64,000 nt of DNA from Alphaproteobacteria bacterium SO-S41 (GCA_019670725.1 AP024629.1:3162001-3226000); one strand, 5' to 3'. Counted from the stretch's first letter, positions 47,085 through 55,998 are shown. The notes: a model not told the origin generated them from the sequence alone. Numbers and translations are program-made.

Positions 47085-48299
47085 CTACGCCTCCTGCACC
47101 TCGACCCACTGATCGGGATAGAAGCCGTTGAAGGCCGTCCGCAGCGCCGCCGAGTAGGCGCCGACCATGCCAAACTCGATCCAGTCCTCGTCGCCCAGAT
47201 TGGTGGGCAGCAGGATCGGCCGGGGCATCTTGTCCAGCGTGTCGCAGGTCGGGCCGTAGACGCGGTAGGCGCGGCGCGGGCCGCCCACCTCGACCACCTT
47301 GCCTGCCCCGGTCCGCATATAGACCCGGCGGGGATAGTCGATGTTCCAGTCGGGCAAAGTCATCTCGTCGAACGAGCCGTAGACGCCGTCATTGATGTAG
47401 ATGCGGCCTTCCTTGCGGCGGATCACCTGGGTGATCGCCGAGATCCCCTCGGCGCACAGCGCCCGGCCCGGCTCGCACAGCAGCGGCGCCTTGGGGGGCA
47501 GGCGCAGCGCCTTGCGGGCGTCGCGGATCGCCTTGAAATAGTCGTTCATCGGCGGCGCGGGCACGCCCGGATAGGGCGCGGGGAAGCCGCCGCCGACATC
47601 GAACCCGCCGAGTTCCACCCCCGCCATTTCAACCGCCTCGCGGCAGAATTCCAGCGCCTGGCGATAGGCGAGCGGCCGGATGCACAGCGATCCCACATGG
47701 AAGGTCAGCGCCGGCGTGAAGCCGAGCGCCGCGACCTTCTTCAGCAGCACCGCGCCATCGGCGGCATCCAGCCCGAATTTGCTGGAGAGCTCCAGGAACG
47801 CGCCGTCCACCGGCGTCGACAGGCGCACGAACACCTTCACCTGCTTGCGTTCGGAGGCGAGCGTGATCCCCGTCTCCTCGTCCAGATGCTTCAGCTCCGT
47901 CTCGTCGTCGATCGCGAAACTGCGCACGCCGTATTTGCGATAGGCCTCGCCCGTCGTGCCGCGGATGCGGATCGGCGCCATGAAGTGACAGGTCGCATCC
48001 TTGTAGCGCTCGGCGATCAGCTTCACCTCGGGCAGCGAGGCGGTGTCGAAATCGCGCAGGCCCGCTTTGTAGATGAGGTCGAGCAGCGGCGGCGCCGGAT
48101 TGGCCTTCACCGCATACATGGTCGTGCCGGGAAAGCCCGACATGAAGCTCTTCACCGATTTGGTGATGCGCTTGGGGTACAGCGCATAGACCGGCAGGCT
48201 TGGCCGCAACGCCTCGATCGCCCGCGCGACGGTCGGAAAACGCTGCGGGCCCGACCGTTTCGGCGTGTCGGCCGAAGCGGCGGCTTTCTTGGTGGCCAT
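47085..48299 (-). CDS. PLP-dependent ornithine/lysine/diaminopimelate-type decarboxylase
   Basis: A 404-residue fold-III PLP enzyme. The PLP Lys is in TTMYAVKANPAPPLLDLIYK. The phosphate-binding region is GGFDVGGGFPAPYPG. The catalytic loop and second-subunit Cys are in YGPTCDTLDKMPRP. The sequence and length fit eukaryotic-type ornithine (or lysine/ornithine) decarboxylases that make putrescine, which are common in alphaproteobacteria. It starts 128 bases from the divergent channel gene. Confidence 0.85.
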   Translation of the reverse strand: MATKKAAASADTPKRSGPQRFPTVARAIEALRPSLPVYALYPKRITKSVKSFMSGFPGTTMYAVKANPAPPLLDLIYKAGLRDFDTASLPEVKLIAERYKDATCHFMAPIRIRGTTGEAYRKYGVRSFAIDDETELKHLDEETGITLASERKQVKVFVRLSTPVDGAFLELSSKFGLDAADGAVLLKKVAALGFTPALTFHVGSLCIRPLAYRQALEFCREAVEMAGVELGGFDVGGGFPAPYPGVPAPPMNDYFKAIRDARKALRLPPKAPLLCEPGRALCAEGISAITQVIRRKEGRIYINDGVYGSFDEMTLPDWNIDYPRRVYMRTGAGKVVEVGGPRRAYRVYGPTCDTLDKMPRPILLPTNLGDEDWIEFGMVGAYSAALRTAFNGFYPDQWVEVQEA

Positions 48300-48426
48300 G
48301 ATGGGCTGTCCTTGGGGAATGCGGGCGTGGCGAGTTAATCGCCCGCACCTGCAAAAGCAACTCAGCGCCGTTGTGTCACCACATTTCGCTGCGTATTTTC
48401 CCCGACTTGAATCGGGGACTTACAAA

Positions 48427-49245
48427 ATGACGGATATGACTGGCGGGTCGCTGCCCGCGCGTGGACCTTTGGCCGGCGTGCAGCGCCTCCTGGAGAGCGA
48501 TCGCTTCCAGAACTTCATCATCGCGGTGATCATGCTCAACGCGCTGACGCTGGCGCTCGAGACCGCACCGCAGACCATGGGGCCTTACCTCCATGTCCTG
48601 GAGCTGGTCGACCACATCTGCCTCGGCATCTTCGTCTGCGAATTGCTGACCAAGCTCGTCGTCTACCGCCACCGCTTCTTCTTCAGCGGCTGGAACTGGT
48701 TCGACTTCATCATCGTCGGCATCTCGCTGGTGCCCGCTGCGGAAAGCCTGTCGGCCCTGCGTGCCCTCCGCATCCTGCGCGTGCTGCGCATCGTGTCGAT
48801 CATCCCGAGCCTGCGCCGTGTCGTCGAAGCCGGCATCCGCGCGCTGCCCGGCATGGGCTCGATCATGCTGGTGCTGGCGATGCTCTTCGTCATCGGCGCG
48901 GTCGTCTCGACCAAGCTCTACGGCGCGACCTTCCCGCAATATTTCGGCACGATGGGCGAGTCGCTGTTCAGCCTCTTCACCGTCATGACGCTGGAAGGCT
49001 GGCCCGACCTCGCGCGCGAAGTGATGGTCGTGCACCCCAATGCCTGGGCGTTCTTCATTCCCTTCCTGGTCGTCACCGCGCTGATGGTGCTGAACCTCTT
49101 CGTCGGCGTCATCGTTTCCTCGATGGAAGAGACCGCGGGCGAGGAAGAAGCCAAGCTGGAAGCCGTCGAGCGCGAACTCAACGCCAACCTCCTCGGCGAA
49201 ATCCGCGCCCTCCGCGCCGAAATCGCCGAGATGAAGAAAGCCTGA
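48427..49245 (+). CDS. NaChBac-type voltage-gated sodium channel
   Basis: A 272-residue six-span ion channel. S1-S3 run over residues about 25-115. S4 carries regularly spaced Arg (LRALRILRVLRIVSIIPSLR). The pore is FSLFTVMTLEGWPDLAREVM, whose TLEGW filter is close to the TLESW of NaChBac and predicts sodium selectivity. S6 is LVVTALMVLNLFVGVIVSSM, followed by a C-terminal coiled coil that would assemble the tetramer. Confidence 0.92.
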   Translation: MTDMTGGSLPARGPLAGVQRLLESDRFQNFIIAVIMLNALTLALETAPQTMGPYLHVLELVDHICLGIFVCELLTKLVVYRHRFFFSGWNWFDFIIVGISLVPAAESLSALRALRILRVLRIVSIIPSLRRVVEAGIRALPGMGSIMLVLAMLFVIGAVVSTKLYGATFPQYFGTMGESLFSLFTVMTLEGWPDLAREVMVVHPNAWAFFIPFLVVTALMVLNLFVGVIVSSMEETAGEEEAKLEAVERELNANLLGEIRALRAEIAEMKKA

Positions 49246-49249
49246 TACT

Positions 49250-49312
49250 GATCATCTTCCCCCGCTTTATCGCGGGGGAAGTACCCGCGAAGCGGGGGAA
49301 GGGGCAAGGCGT
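49250..49312. repeat. Family E-like intergenic repeat
   Basis: TTCCCCCGCTTTATCGCGGG forms a stem with the following GGGAAG. CCCGCGAAGCGGG forms a second hairpin. The sequence then runs GGGGCAAGGCGTAGAGCGC, as in the related element near 36800. Confidence 0.65.
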
Positions 49313-49377
49313 AGAGCGCCGCGCCCCCGCCTCTCCTTCCTTGACACGCGCTCTGTCCCATATGGCAGGCTCGGCGC

Positions 49378-49782
49378 ATGTCCCGCCCTTCCAGATTCCC
49401 CGACCTCACGCTCGAAGACGGCCCCGAACTCTATGTCGAGGGCGACACGTCGCGCCTCAAGCGCGGCCTCACCTTCGGCCATATCGCGAGCCTCGGCGCC
49501 TGCTATGCGCGTTGCGGCTGCGGCCACACCTCGCCGGTCAAGCTCACCCAGCGCCGCCATGCCGAAGCCTCGGTCGGCGCCGTCGCCCGGGCGCTGCGGT
49601 GCCGCTGGTGCGGCTTCAAGTCCAATCCCTGGATCGTGGTCCGCATGAAGCCCTGCCACGTAAAGCCGCCGGACCTCAGCAAGCCCCCGCACCGCGACAG
49701 CCCGCAGGCCGTCAGCTTCTGGGAGCGCTACAAGAAGGCAACCCGCGCCCCGTCGGCGCCGGAAGAAACCCCGAAGGACTAG
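49378..49782 (+). CDS. Hypothetical protein with zinc-ribbon-like Cys pattern
   Basis: A 134-residue protein. Residues about 40-80 contain CYARCGCGHTSPVKLTQRRH and then LRCRWCGFKSN, a CxCxxH...CxxC pattern suited to a zinc ribbon. The rest is basic. The family is not recognised. It converges on the BLUF gene with an 8-base gap. Confidence 0.6.
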   Translation: MSRPSRFPDLTLEDGPELYVEGDTSRLKRGLTFGHIASLGACYARCGCGHTSPVKLTQRRHAEASVGAVARALRCRWCGFKSNPWIVVRMKPCHVKPPDLSKPPHRDSPQAVSFWERYKKATRAPSAPEETPKD

Positions 49783-49789
49783 CCTCCGC

Positions 49790-50203
49790 TCAGGCCGCCT
49801 TCGCCATCTGCTTCAGCAGCGTGCTGCCGAACGGGCTGACGATCCCGGCGATGATCGCGGGGATCGCGCTCGCCGAGACGAGGCCGTCGAGGCCGGCGAT
49901 CGCGGACGTATCCAGCGTGCGCACGACCAGCGGACAGAACTCGAAATCGCGGCCGGCGACCGCCTCGTCCTGCAACAGGCGGAAGCTGTGATGGCGCGGG
50001 TCGCGGCAGATGCGGGCAAAGGCGGCGGCGACATTGTCGCGCGGCCCCTCGATCACCTGAAAGAACATGTCGCCGCCGAAGGCGAGCAGCGAGGTGATCT
50101 GCATGGTCTCGTTGAAGCGCAGCGCCCCCGAGGTTACGCGCGCGAGGCCCGTACCATCCAGGCCTTTGGACATCGTGCTGAGATAACAGAGCTGACGGAT
50201 CAT
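49790..50203 (-). CDS. BLUF-domain blue-light receptor protein
   Basis: A 137-residue single-domain BLUF protein. The flavin-interacting residues are present: Tyr in QLCYLST, Asn in RFNETMQITS and Gln in MFFQVIEGP. RDNVAAAFARICRDPRHHSF completes the fold. A short C-terminal extension is helical and hydrophobic (ASAIPAIIAGIVSPFGSTLL). ATG 50203 matches the start of its paralogue at 50972; ATG 50209 is in frame. Confidence 0.85.
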   Translation of the reverse strand: MIRQLCYLSTMSKGLDGTGLARVTSGALRFNETMQITSLLAFGGDMFFQVIEGPRDNVAAAFARICRDPRHHSFRLLQDEAVAGRDFEFCPLVVRTLDTSAIAGLDGLVSASAIPAIIAGIVSPFGSTLLKQMAKAA

Positions 50204-50332
50204 AAGCATCGCCCTTCTGGCAAGCCGTCAGCCTAACCCTGCCCCGGTTATCGAAGGGTGAATCGCGCGTTTACTTTGGCGATTGTACGGTTGCGGCCAC
50301 TACGCTCACCGCCTCAAGGCGCACCACCCTGC

Positions 50333-50440
50333 CCGTCATCCTGAGGTGCCCGCAAAGCGGGCCTCGAAGGACGCAGGGTGTTTGCGAGCGTGTGCGTGGT
50401 TCGAGGCGACGCGCGTGCCGCGCTCCGCACCCCACCATGA
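50333..50440. repeat. Intergenic palindromic repeat family B, copy 1
   Basis: CGTCATCCTGAGGTGCCCGC, with stem GCCCGC/GCGGGC, then CCTCGAAGGACGCAGG, GTGGTTCGAGGCGACGCGCG and CCGCACCCCACCATGAC. A second copy, with a changed stem, is at 55147-55252. Confidence 0.75.
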
Positions 50441-50452
50441 CGAAACCTAACG

Positions 50453-50531
50453 TGTCATGCCCGCGCAGGCGGGCATCCATCCCGCAAACGCTTCGGCTTG
50501 GCGCATGGATCCCGCCTTCGCGGGAATGACA
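50453..50531. repeat. Intergenic palindromic repeat family C, copy 2
   Basis: TGTCATGCCCGCGCAGGCGG, then GGGCATCCATCCCGC, and at the other end GGATCCCGCCTTCGCGGGAA, TGACA. It is the same plan as 26071-26152 with a longer middle. Confidence 0.75.
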
Positions 50532-50552
50532 GAAAGAACGAGCGTCGCAGCC

Positions 50553-50972
50553 TTACGCCGCGAGCGGCATCCGGGTCAGCGCCGCGGCCGCTGCGGGGTT
50601 GCCCACCGCCGCCGCGATCTCGCGGGCCGGTAGCCAGGCGCCGCGCAGATGGGCGGCGATCAGGCCGACCGATTCGCCGGCCAGATTGCGGAACGCCATC
50701 GGGCAGCCGCAGAAATCGCGCTCGGCGACTTCGATGTCCTGGAGGATGCGCAGGTTCTCGTGGCGCTTGTCGGCCTGCATGCGCGCGATCAACGCGTCGA
50801 CCGCACCCGCTTCGCCTTCGATGATCTGGAGGTAGAACCCGCCGCCGGCGGCCAGCATGCCCGTGATGCCCTGGGGACCGTTATTGGTCCGCGCCTGGAG
50901 AAGGATGTTTTGGACGTCCAGCTCGCCTTCGACGGGGCGGGCGGTGCTCAGAATGCAAACCTGACGAACCAT
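50553..50972 (-). CDS. BLUF-like protein lacking the photoactive tyrosine
   Basis: A 139-residue paralogue of the BLUF protein 350 bases downstream. Asn (QARTNNGPQGITGML) and Gln (GGFYLQIIEGE) of the flavin site are kept. The position of the essential Tyr reads Ile (RQVCILSTARP against RQLCYLSTMSK). The protein may bind flavin without the normal photocycle, or act as a light-insensitive partner. ATG 50972 gives a start equivalent to its paralogue. Confidence 0.75.
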   Translation of the reverse strand: MVRQVCILSTARPVEGELDVQNILLQARTNNGPQGITGMLAAGGGFYLQIIEGEAGAVDALIARMQADKRHENLRILQDIEVAERDFCGCPMAFRNLAGESVGLIAAHLRGAWLPAREIAAAVGNPAAAAALTRMPLAA

Positions 50973-51238
50973 AGTGACGCAACTTCCTCTACTGCCGTCT
51001 GTCTCTTCTACGCGTCCCAGTATGGACGGGACATGAACGGCGGACTGTGACGGACAATCCGTGGTGTGACTCTCGTCCCGCATCCTGTCCAAATCATGAC
51101 GCGGGTGACCGTCCGGGAGGGCGCGCTTGAACAGCATCTCGCCCGGAAATTCAAGCCTTTCGGCCGCTGTCGGCCGGTGAGAAGCCGCAAAATCCGCAAT
51201 TGATTTCAACCACGTCGTAAAGCGTGAATTGGACACGG

Positions 51239-52942
51239 CTACTCCGCTGCCTCCGCATAATCGGTTCTGACCTGGGGCGTCATGGGCAGGAAGGCGCGCA
51301 CGGTCGTGCCCTGCCCCAGCGCGCTTTCAATCTCCAGCCGCCCGCCATGGAGCTCGACGAACGAGCGCACCAGGCTGAGGCCGAGGCCCGTGCCCTCATG
51401 CTCGCGGGTATAGGCGCCTGAGGCCTGTTCGAACGGCCGGCCGAGGCGCGCGAGGTCTTCCTCGCCGATCCCGACGCCGTCGTCGGCGACGCCCAGCCAG
51501 AACCAGCCGGCCTTGCTCGCGGTCGCGATCTCCACCGTGCCGCCCGCCGGGGTGAACTTGATGGCGTTGGAGAGGAGGTTCAGTAGAATCTGCTTCAGCG
51601 CCCGCTTGTCGGCGACGAGGCCCTGCGCCGCCGCCAGGTTCGCGGTCAGCTTCACCTTCTTGCGCTCGGCGGTCACCCGCACCGTCTCGATGCATTTCGA
51701 GATGAGCTCGACCGAGTCCACCGCCTCCGGCGTCAGGTCGAACTTGCCCGCCTCGACCTTCGACATGTCCAGCACGTCGCCGATGAGATCCAGCAGATGG
51801 CGCCCGCTGTCGTGGATGAGGCCGGAATATTCCTTGTACTTCGGCACCGTGATCGCGCCGAACATCTCCTGCCGCATGACGTCGGAGAAGCCGATGATCG
51901 CGTTCAGCGGCGTGCGCAGCTCGTGGCTCATATTGGCGAGGAACTGCGATTTGGAGACATTGGCCCGCTCGGCATATTCGCGGGCGCGCGCCAGCTGGTC
52001 CTCGAAGGCGCGGCGGATCGAGGTGTCGCGGCCCACGGCGACGATGTCGGCATCCTTGCCCCACGCCCCGTCGCGCACGGGGTCGCAGCGGAACTCGACC
52101 CAGGCGATCCCGCCCGCGGCCTTGATCATGCGGACCTCGGCGGAGGTCGGCCGGCCCATCGCCGCCGCGTCGTTCAGCGAATCCGCCAGCACCGCCCGGT
52201 CGCCCGGCAGCACGAAGTCGAAGACGCTCCGCCCGATCAGCTCGTCCGCCGTCAGCCCCAGCAGCGGCGCGCAGGCGGCGGAGGCGAAGCGCAGCTCACC
52301 TGCGATGGAGAGTCTCAGGATCAGATCGCCCGCCCCTTCCGTCACCGCCTGGAAGACCAGCGCGCCGCGGCGCTCGCGGGCCCGGGCATTGCGCTCGGCT
52401 TCCGTCACCGACCAGATCGCCGTCCCCGCATAGACCGCCGCGCCCAGCGCCACCGCCACGCGGATGATCGCGCCATCGCCCTCGGTCAGCAGCGGCAGGC
52501 TCATCAACCCGAACGGCGCGACCAGGCCCAGCAGGATGATCCCGAACGCCGCGCAGCAGACGCCCAGCACGATCGAGCGCGGCTGGCGGGTCAGCGCCCC
52601 GTCGGCCGGCAAAACCAGCAGCCATGGTAAAAACGGCGAGGCCAATCCGCCGGTCAGGCTGCAGAGATAGGCGATAAAGAGGGTAAGGCTGGCGAGTGCG
52701 CCGGCCTTCGCGGCGGCGTCACGCTCCGGCTCCAGGGCCATGACGGCGAAGCCCGCATGGCTGGTCAGCCAGACAAAGGCGATCGCTTCGGGCCAGCCGG
52801 GAAAACCGATGAAGACGGCATAAAGAATGAACGCCGCGAAGCCGCTGGCGCCGCCCATCAGCTGGCCCAGGATGAACCCACGGTCGGGCGAGCGGCGCGC
52901 AGGGGCGCCGAGCATCACCGAAATCGACCGGAAAACCGCCAT
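51239..52942 (-). CDS. Membrane sensor histidine kinase, PleC/DivJ-like
   Basis: A 567-residue kinase. About five to six membrane helices fill residues 25-170, and a PAS domain spans about 190-310 (LRLSIAGELRFASAACAPLL). The dimerisation box is NMSHELRTPLNAIIGFSDVM at about 335. The catalytic domain has KQILLNLLSNAIKFTPAGG (N box), VADDGVGIGEEDLARL (G1) and EHEGTGLGLSLVRSFVELHG (G2). The HisKA region closely resembles the PleC/DivJ group that feeds the CtrA cell-cycle pathway. No response regulator is adjacent. Confidence 0.88.
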   Translation of the reverse strand: MAVFRSISVMLGAPARRSPDRGFILGQLMGGASGFAAFILYAVFIGFPGWPEAIAFVWLTSHAGFAVMALEPERDAAAKAGALASLTLFIAYLCSLTGGLASPFLPWLLVLPADGALTRQPRSIVLGVCCAAFGIILLGLVAPFGLMSLPLLTEGDGAIIRVAVALGAAVYAGTAIWSVTEAERNARARERRGALVFQAVTEGAGDLILRLSIAGELRFASAACAPLLGLTADELIGRSVFDFVLPGDRAVLADSLNDAAAMGRPTSAEVRMIKAAGGIAWVEFRCDPVRDGAWGKDADIVAVGRDTSIRRAFEDQLARAREYAERANVSKSQFLANMSHELRTPLNAIIGFSDVMRQEMFGAITVPKYKEYSGLIHDSGRHLLDLIGDVLDMSKVEAGKFDLTPEAVDSVELISKCIETVRVTAERKKVKLTANLAAAQGLVADKRALKQILLNLLSNAIKFTPAGGTVEIATASKAGWFWLGVADDGVGIGEEDLARLGRPFEQASGAYTREHEGTGLGLSLVRSFVELHGGRLEIESALGQGTTVRAFLPMTPQVRTDYAEAAE

Positions 52943-52984
52943 ACCGAGTTACTGCCACCTGTACGCGGCGAAAGGTTTGCCTCA

Positions 52985-53160
52985 TCCTTGTTAAAGATGG
53001 CTGAATAGGATTGAAGTTTATTCACGATTTACCAAGGTAAATAAATCGTATTTGAGCTAATTGAGCACCAAATGCGCCTAAAATTCACCCATAATTAAAT
53101 TCAAAACGAAGAACAGATCGAAGTACATCGTTTTCTATACTGTCCCACAGTCGGACTAAC
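52985..53160. promoter_or_regulatory. AT-rich divergent promoter region
   Basis: This stretch is strikingly AT-rich against the GC-rich surroundings. It separates the kinase gene from the DUF5330 gene. It contains the palindrome TTTACCAAGGTAAA (about 53028-53041) and several TTGA/TATA-like hexamers. No gene is seen. Confidence 0.5.
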
Positions 53161-53250
53161 TTGCCGATACGGGCAATTTTAGCGATCCACTTCACCTCAA
53201 TTCAAATCCTCACCGGCATAGTCGCGACTGTAAACCGCGAGACCAAGCCG

Positions 53251-53535
53251 ATGATGTTTCTCCTGCGCTCTGCCTTCTGGATTGCCACCGTGGCGTTCTT
53301 CCTGCCTGGCGATCCCGCAGCCGACGCGCTCACGGGTTCCGCCCGCGCCGCCGTGCATACGGTGACGACCGCTGCCGATGACGGCGCCTTTGCCGCCGTC
53401 GCCGATGTCTGCATGGACAGCCCCGACCTCTGCACGGCCGGCGTCAATGCGATCGACGATGCCCAGGATCTCGCGGTGCAGGGCCTCGATGCCCTCGCCG
53501 CGACGCTGAACGACGAGAAGACCGCGTCAAACTAA
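53251..53535 (+). CDS. DUF5330 family protein
   Basis: A 94-residue protein, MMFLLRSAFWIATVAFFLPG, with an N-terminal membrane helix, then a short conserved part with two Cys (DVCMDSPDLCTAGVNAIDDA). This is the DUF5330 layout, conserved in alphaproteobacteria; the function is unknown. Tandem ATGs at 53251/53254. Confidence 0.8.
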   Translation: MMFLLRSAFWIATVAFFLPGDPAADALTGSARAAVHTVTTAADDGAFAAVADVCMDSPDLCTAGVNAIDDAQDLAVQGLDALAATLNDEKTASN

Positions 53536-53545
53536 CCACCCCGCA

Positions 53546-53620
53546 CGGACCGATCCCCCCTCGGTCCGCAGCGCCGGCCTGGGTACGCTTCGAGAAGTCC
53601 CCACCTCCGAAGCGTACCCA
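53546..53620. terminator. Two hairpins in a convergent gap
   Basis: CGGACCGA/TCGGTCCG (53546-53568) is an 8-bp stem. TGGGTACGCTTCG (53580-53592) pairs perfectly with CGAAGCGTACCCA (53608-53620). They lie between the convergent DUF5330 and cupin genes and probably end both transcripts. Confidence 0.6.
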
Positions 53621-53631
53621 TGTCGCCGGGC

Positions 53632-54114
53632 TCAGGCGGCAGCCGCCATCGGCGGCCCCACTATCTCGATCCCGTGCCGTGCCCCTGCCGCCACCATGGC
53701 CTGCTGCTGTGCGTCCGTCGGGGCGACCGGCACCGGCAGCGCCTCGCGCACCGCGACGCCGCTCAGCTCGCGCACGAACGCCTCGAACCCCGCGCCGTTG
53801 GTGATGACCAGGCAGTGGCCGCCGCCTTCGGACTCCACGCGGAAATTGTGCGGCACGCCCTTGGGCGCCACCAGCGTATCGCCGGCCCGCGCGATCACCT
53901 CCTTGTCGCCCACCCGCACGCGATAGACGCCGTCGATGACGTGAAACACCTCGTCCTCGTCGTGATGCAGGTGCAGCGGCGGCGCCTCGCCGAACGGCAT
54001 GAAATGCTCGTGGACGCTGACCTCTGAATCTTCCAGCGCCGAACGGTGGAACACCACGCGGGTATTGAGGAAGCTGAGGCCGAGCGCGGCCGGGCTTTGA
54101 TTTTGGGCGGACAT
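53632..54114 (-). CDS. Cupin-domain protein
   Basis: A 160-residue single cupin barrel. Motif 1 is PLHLHHDEDEVFHVIDGVYR, with three His and a Glu as metal ligands. Motif 2 is VAPKGVPHNFRVESEGGGHC. A C-terminal tail of about 50 residues follows. It may be a sugar- or amino-acid-derivative binding/isomerising protein; the substrate is unknown. It diverges from the LysR gene with a 90-base gap and is probably its target. Confidence 0.85.
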   Translation of the reverse strand: MSAQNQSPAALGLSFLNTRVVFHRSALEDSEVSVHEHFMPFGEAPPLHLHHDEDEVFHVIDGVYRVRVGDKEVIARAGDTLVAPKGVPHNFRVESEGGGHCLVITNGAGFEAFVRELSGVAVREALPVPVAPTDAQQQAMVAAGARHGIEIVGPPMAAAA

Positions 54115-54204
54115 GAACGACGTTCCTTCTCTTTCGTCGCCGCTTCACTAGTCAGGGCGCCCCGCCGAAGGAAATCGAGAGATGTTATCCGCCGCATTTG
54201 TCCG

Positions 54205-55125
54205 ATGAATATCCTGACCTTCGACCTGAACCTGCTGCGCGTGTTCGACGCCCTGATGCGCGAGCGCTCCGTCACCCGCGCGGGCGAGCGCATCGGGCTC
54301 AGCCAGCCGGCCGTCAGCGCCGCCCTCGCGCGCCTGCGCGCCGCGCTCGACGACCAGCTCTTCGTGCGCAAGGGCACCGAGATGACGCCCACCCCGCGCG
54401 CCGAGGAACTCGCCGGCCCGCTGCGCGAGGCGCTCGCCGCGGTGGATCGCAGCCTCTTCGGCGAAACCCGCTTCGATCCCGCGACGGCGGAGACGACCTT
54501 TACGCTGCTCGGCGCCGATTTCTTCTCGACCCTCGTGATGCCGCAGCTCGCCGCGCGGCTGCGCCGCACCGCGCCCGGTATTCGCCTCCGCTTCCTCGAC
54601 AGCGCGCGCGGTGATGTCGACCGCCTGCTCCAGGACGACGCGATTGATGTCGCGCTCGAACGTCCGCTCGCGCTGCCCGACTTCGTGGCGAGCGAGCCGC
54701 TCTTCACCTCGCCCTTCGCCGTCGTCGCCGCGAACCATCATCCGCAGCTCGCCGCCATCGCGCCCGGCGCCGAGATCCCGCTCGCGCTCTATTGCGCTCT
54801 GCCCCACGCGATCCGTTCGATCACCGGCGAGATGTTCGGCGCGATCGACGAGGCCCTCGCCGCCGAAGGCGCCGCCCGCCGCGTCGTGCTGGCCCTGCCG
54901 CATTTCCACGCCGTCGCCCGCGCTGTCGCCGAAAGCGACCTCGTCGCCGCGCTCCCCATCCAGTTCGCCACCGCCGTCGCGGGCGAACTCGGCCTCACCC
55001 TCTACCAGCTCCCCATGCCCAGCCCCGCGCCGGAGATCCGCATGTACTGGCACGCCCGCCACACCCAAACCCGCCCACACACCTGGCTCCGCGCCCAGGT
55101 GCTGGACGCGGTCCGGGGGCTCTGA
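54205..55125 (+). CDS. LysR-family transcription regulator
   Basis: A 306-residue regulator. The winged HTH is in residues 1-65 (FDALMRERSVTRAGERIGLS then QPAVSAALARLRAALDDQLF). The effector-binding domain follows (PQLAARLRRTAPGIRLRFLD). The sequence type (NLLRVFDALMRERSVTRAGE) is the NodD/SyrM-like branch. LysR genes usually control a divergent neighbour, here the cupin gene. Confidence 0.9.
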   Translation: MNILTFDLNLLRVFDALMRERSVTRAGERIGLSQPAVSAALARLRAALDDQLFVRKGTEMTPTPRAEELAGPLREALAAVDRSLFGETRFDPATAETTFTLLGADFFSTLVMPQLAARLRRTAPGIRLRFLDSARGDVDRLLQDDAIDVALERPLALPDFVASEPLFTSPFAVVAANHHPQLAAIAPGAEIPLALYCALPHAIRSITGEMFGAIDEALAAEGAARRVVLALPHFHAVARAVAESDLVAALPIQFATAVAGELGLTLYQLPMPSPAPEIRMYWHARHTQTRPHTWLRAQVLDAVRGL

Positions 55126-55146
55126 CAACGCGTCTCCCCTCTCCGT

Positions 55147-55252
55147 CATCCTGAGGTGCTCGCCCACCGGGCGAGCCTCGAAGGACGCACACGGATGCAA
55201 CCTGCGTGGTTCGAGGCTCCGCGCGTGCCGCGCTCCGCACCTCACCATGACG
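55147..55252. repeat. Intergenic palindromic repeat family B, copy 2
   Basis: TCATCCTGAGGTGCTCGCCC with stem GCTCGCCC/GGGCGAGC, then GCCTCGAAGGACGCACACGG, GTGGTTCGAGGCTCCGCGCG and CCGCACCTCACCATGAC. The stem differs from copy 1 (GCCCGC/GCGGGC) on both sides while pairing is kept. Confidence 0.75.
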
Positions 55253-55308
55253 AAACCGGTGACCGTCGCGCCCCTACCCCCTCCTGCCAAACCATGGCAG
55301 CATCCCCC

Positions 55309-55998
55309 ATGTCCCGCGCCCAGCGCCTGCTCGACCTCATCCAGGTCCTCCGCCGCCATCGCCGCGCGGTGGCGGGCGCCGTGCTGGCGGCGGAGCTCGG
55401 CATCTCCCTCCGAACGCTCTATCGCGACATCGAAACGCTGAAGGCGCAGGGCGCGCATATCGATGGCGAGGCCGGCGTCGGCTATGTTCTGCGCCCCGGT
55501 TTCATGCTGCCGCCGCTGATGTTTTCCGAGGACGAGATCGAGGCGCTCGTGCTCGGCTCGCGCTGGGTGTCGGAGCGCGCGGACGGACAGCTGGGCCGGG
55601 CCGCGCGCAACGTCCTCGCCAAGATCGGCGCCGTCCTGCCCGACGATTTCAAGCACGGCATCGAGACCACCGGCCTGCTGATCGTCGGCGCCGCCGTCGC
55701 CGCCGGCGACGCCGAACTCGCCGCGATCCGCCAGGCGATCCGCGCCGAGCGCAAGATCGCGATCGCCTATGCCGACGAACAGGGCAACCTCACCCACCGC
55801 ACCATCTGGCCCGTCGCGCTGGCCTTCTTCGAACGCGTGCGCGTCGTCGCCGCGTGGTGCGAGCTGCGGGGCGGCTACCGCCATTTCCGCACCGACCGCA
55901 TCACCGCGCTCGAGGTCGCCACCGAGCGCACTCCCCGCCGCCGCGCCGCTCTGTTCAAGGAATGGAGCAAGCTCGAAAACATCCCCGCGCAATGCTGA
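55309..55998 (+). CDS. WYL-domain transcription regulator (YafY-type)
   Basis: A 229-residue protein. The N-terminal DeoR-like winged helix is SRAQRLLDLIQVLRRHRRAV then AAELGISLRTLYRDIETLKA. The C-terminal WYL-type domain starts at RAERKIAIAYADEQGNLTHR and includes WPVALAFFERVRVVAAWCEL. Such proteins sense ligands or single-stranded DNA. ATG 55309 suits the family start; ATG 55294 is in frame. The VOC gene follows 76 bases later on the same strand and may be its target. Confidence 0.88.
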   Translation: MSRAQRLLDLIQVLRRHRRAVAGAVLAAELGISLRTLYRDIETLKAQGAHIDGEAGVGYVLRPGFMLPPLMFSEDEIEALVLGSRWVSERADGQLGRAARNVLAKIGAVLPDDFKHGIETTGLLIVGAAVAAGDAELAAIRQAIRAERKIAIAYADEQGNLTHRTIWPVALAFFERVRVVAAWCELRGGYRHFRTDRITALEVATERTPRRRAALFKEWSKLENIPAQC

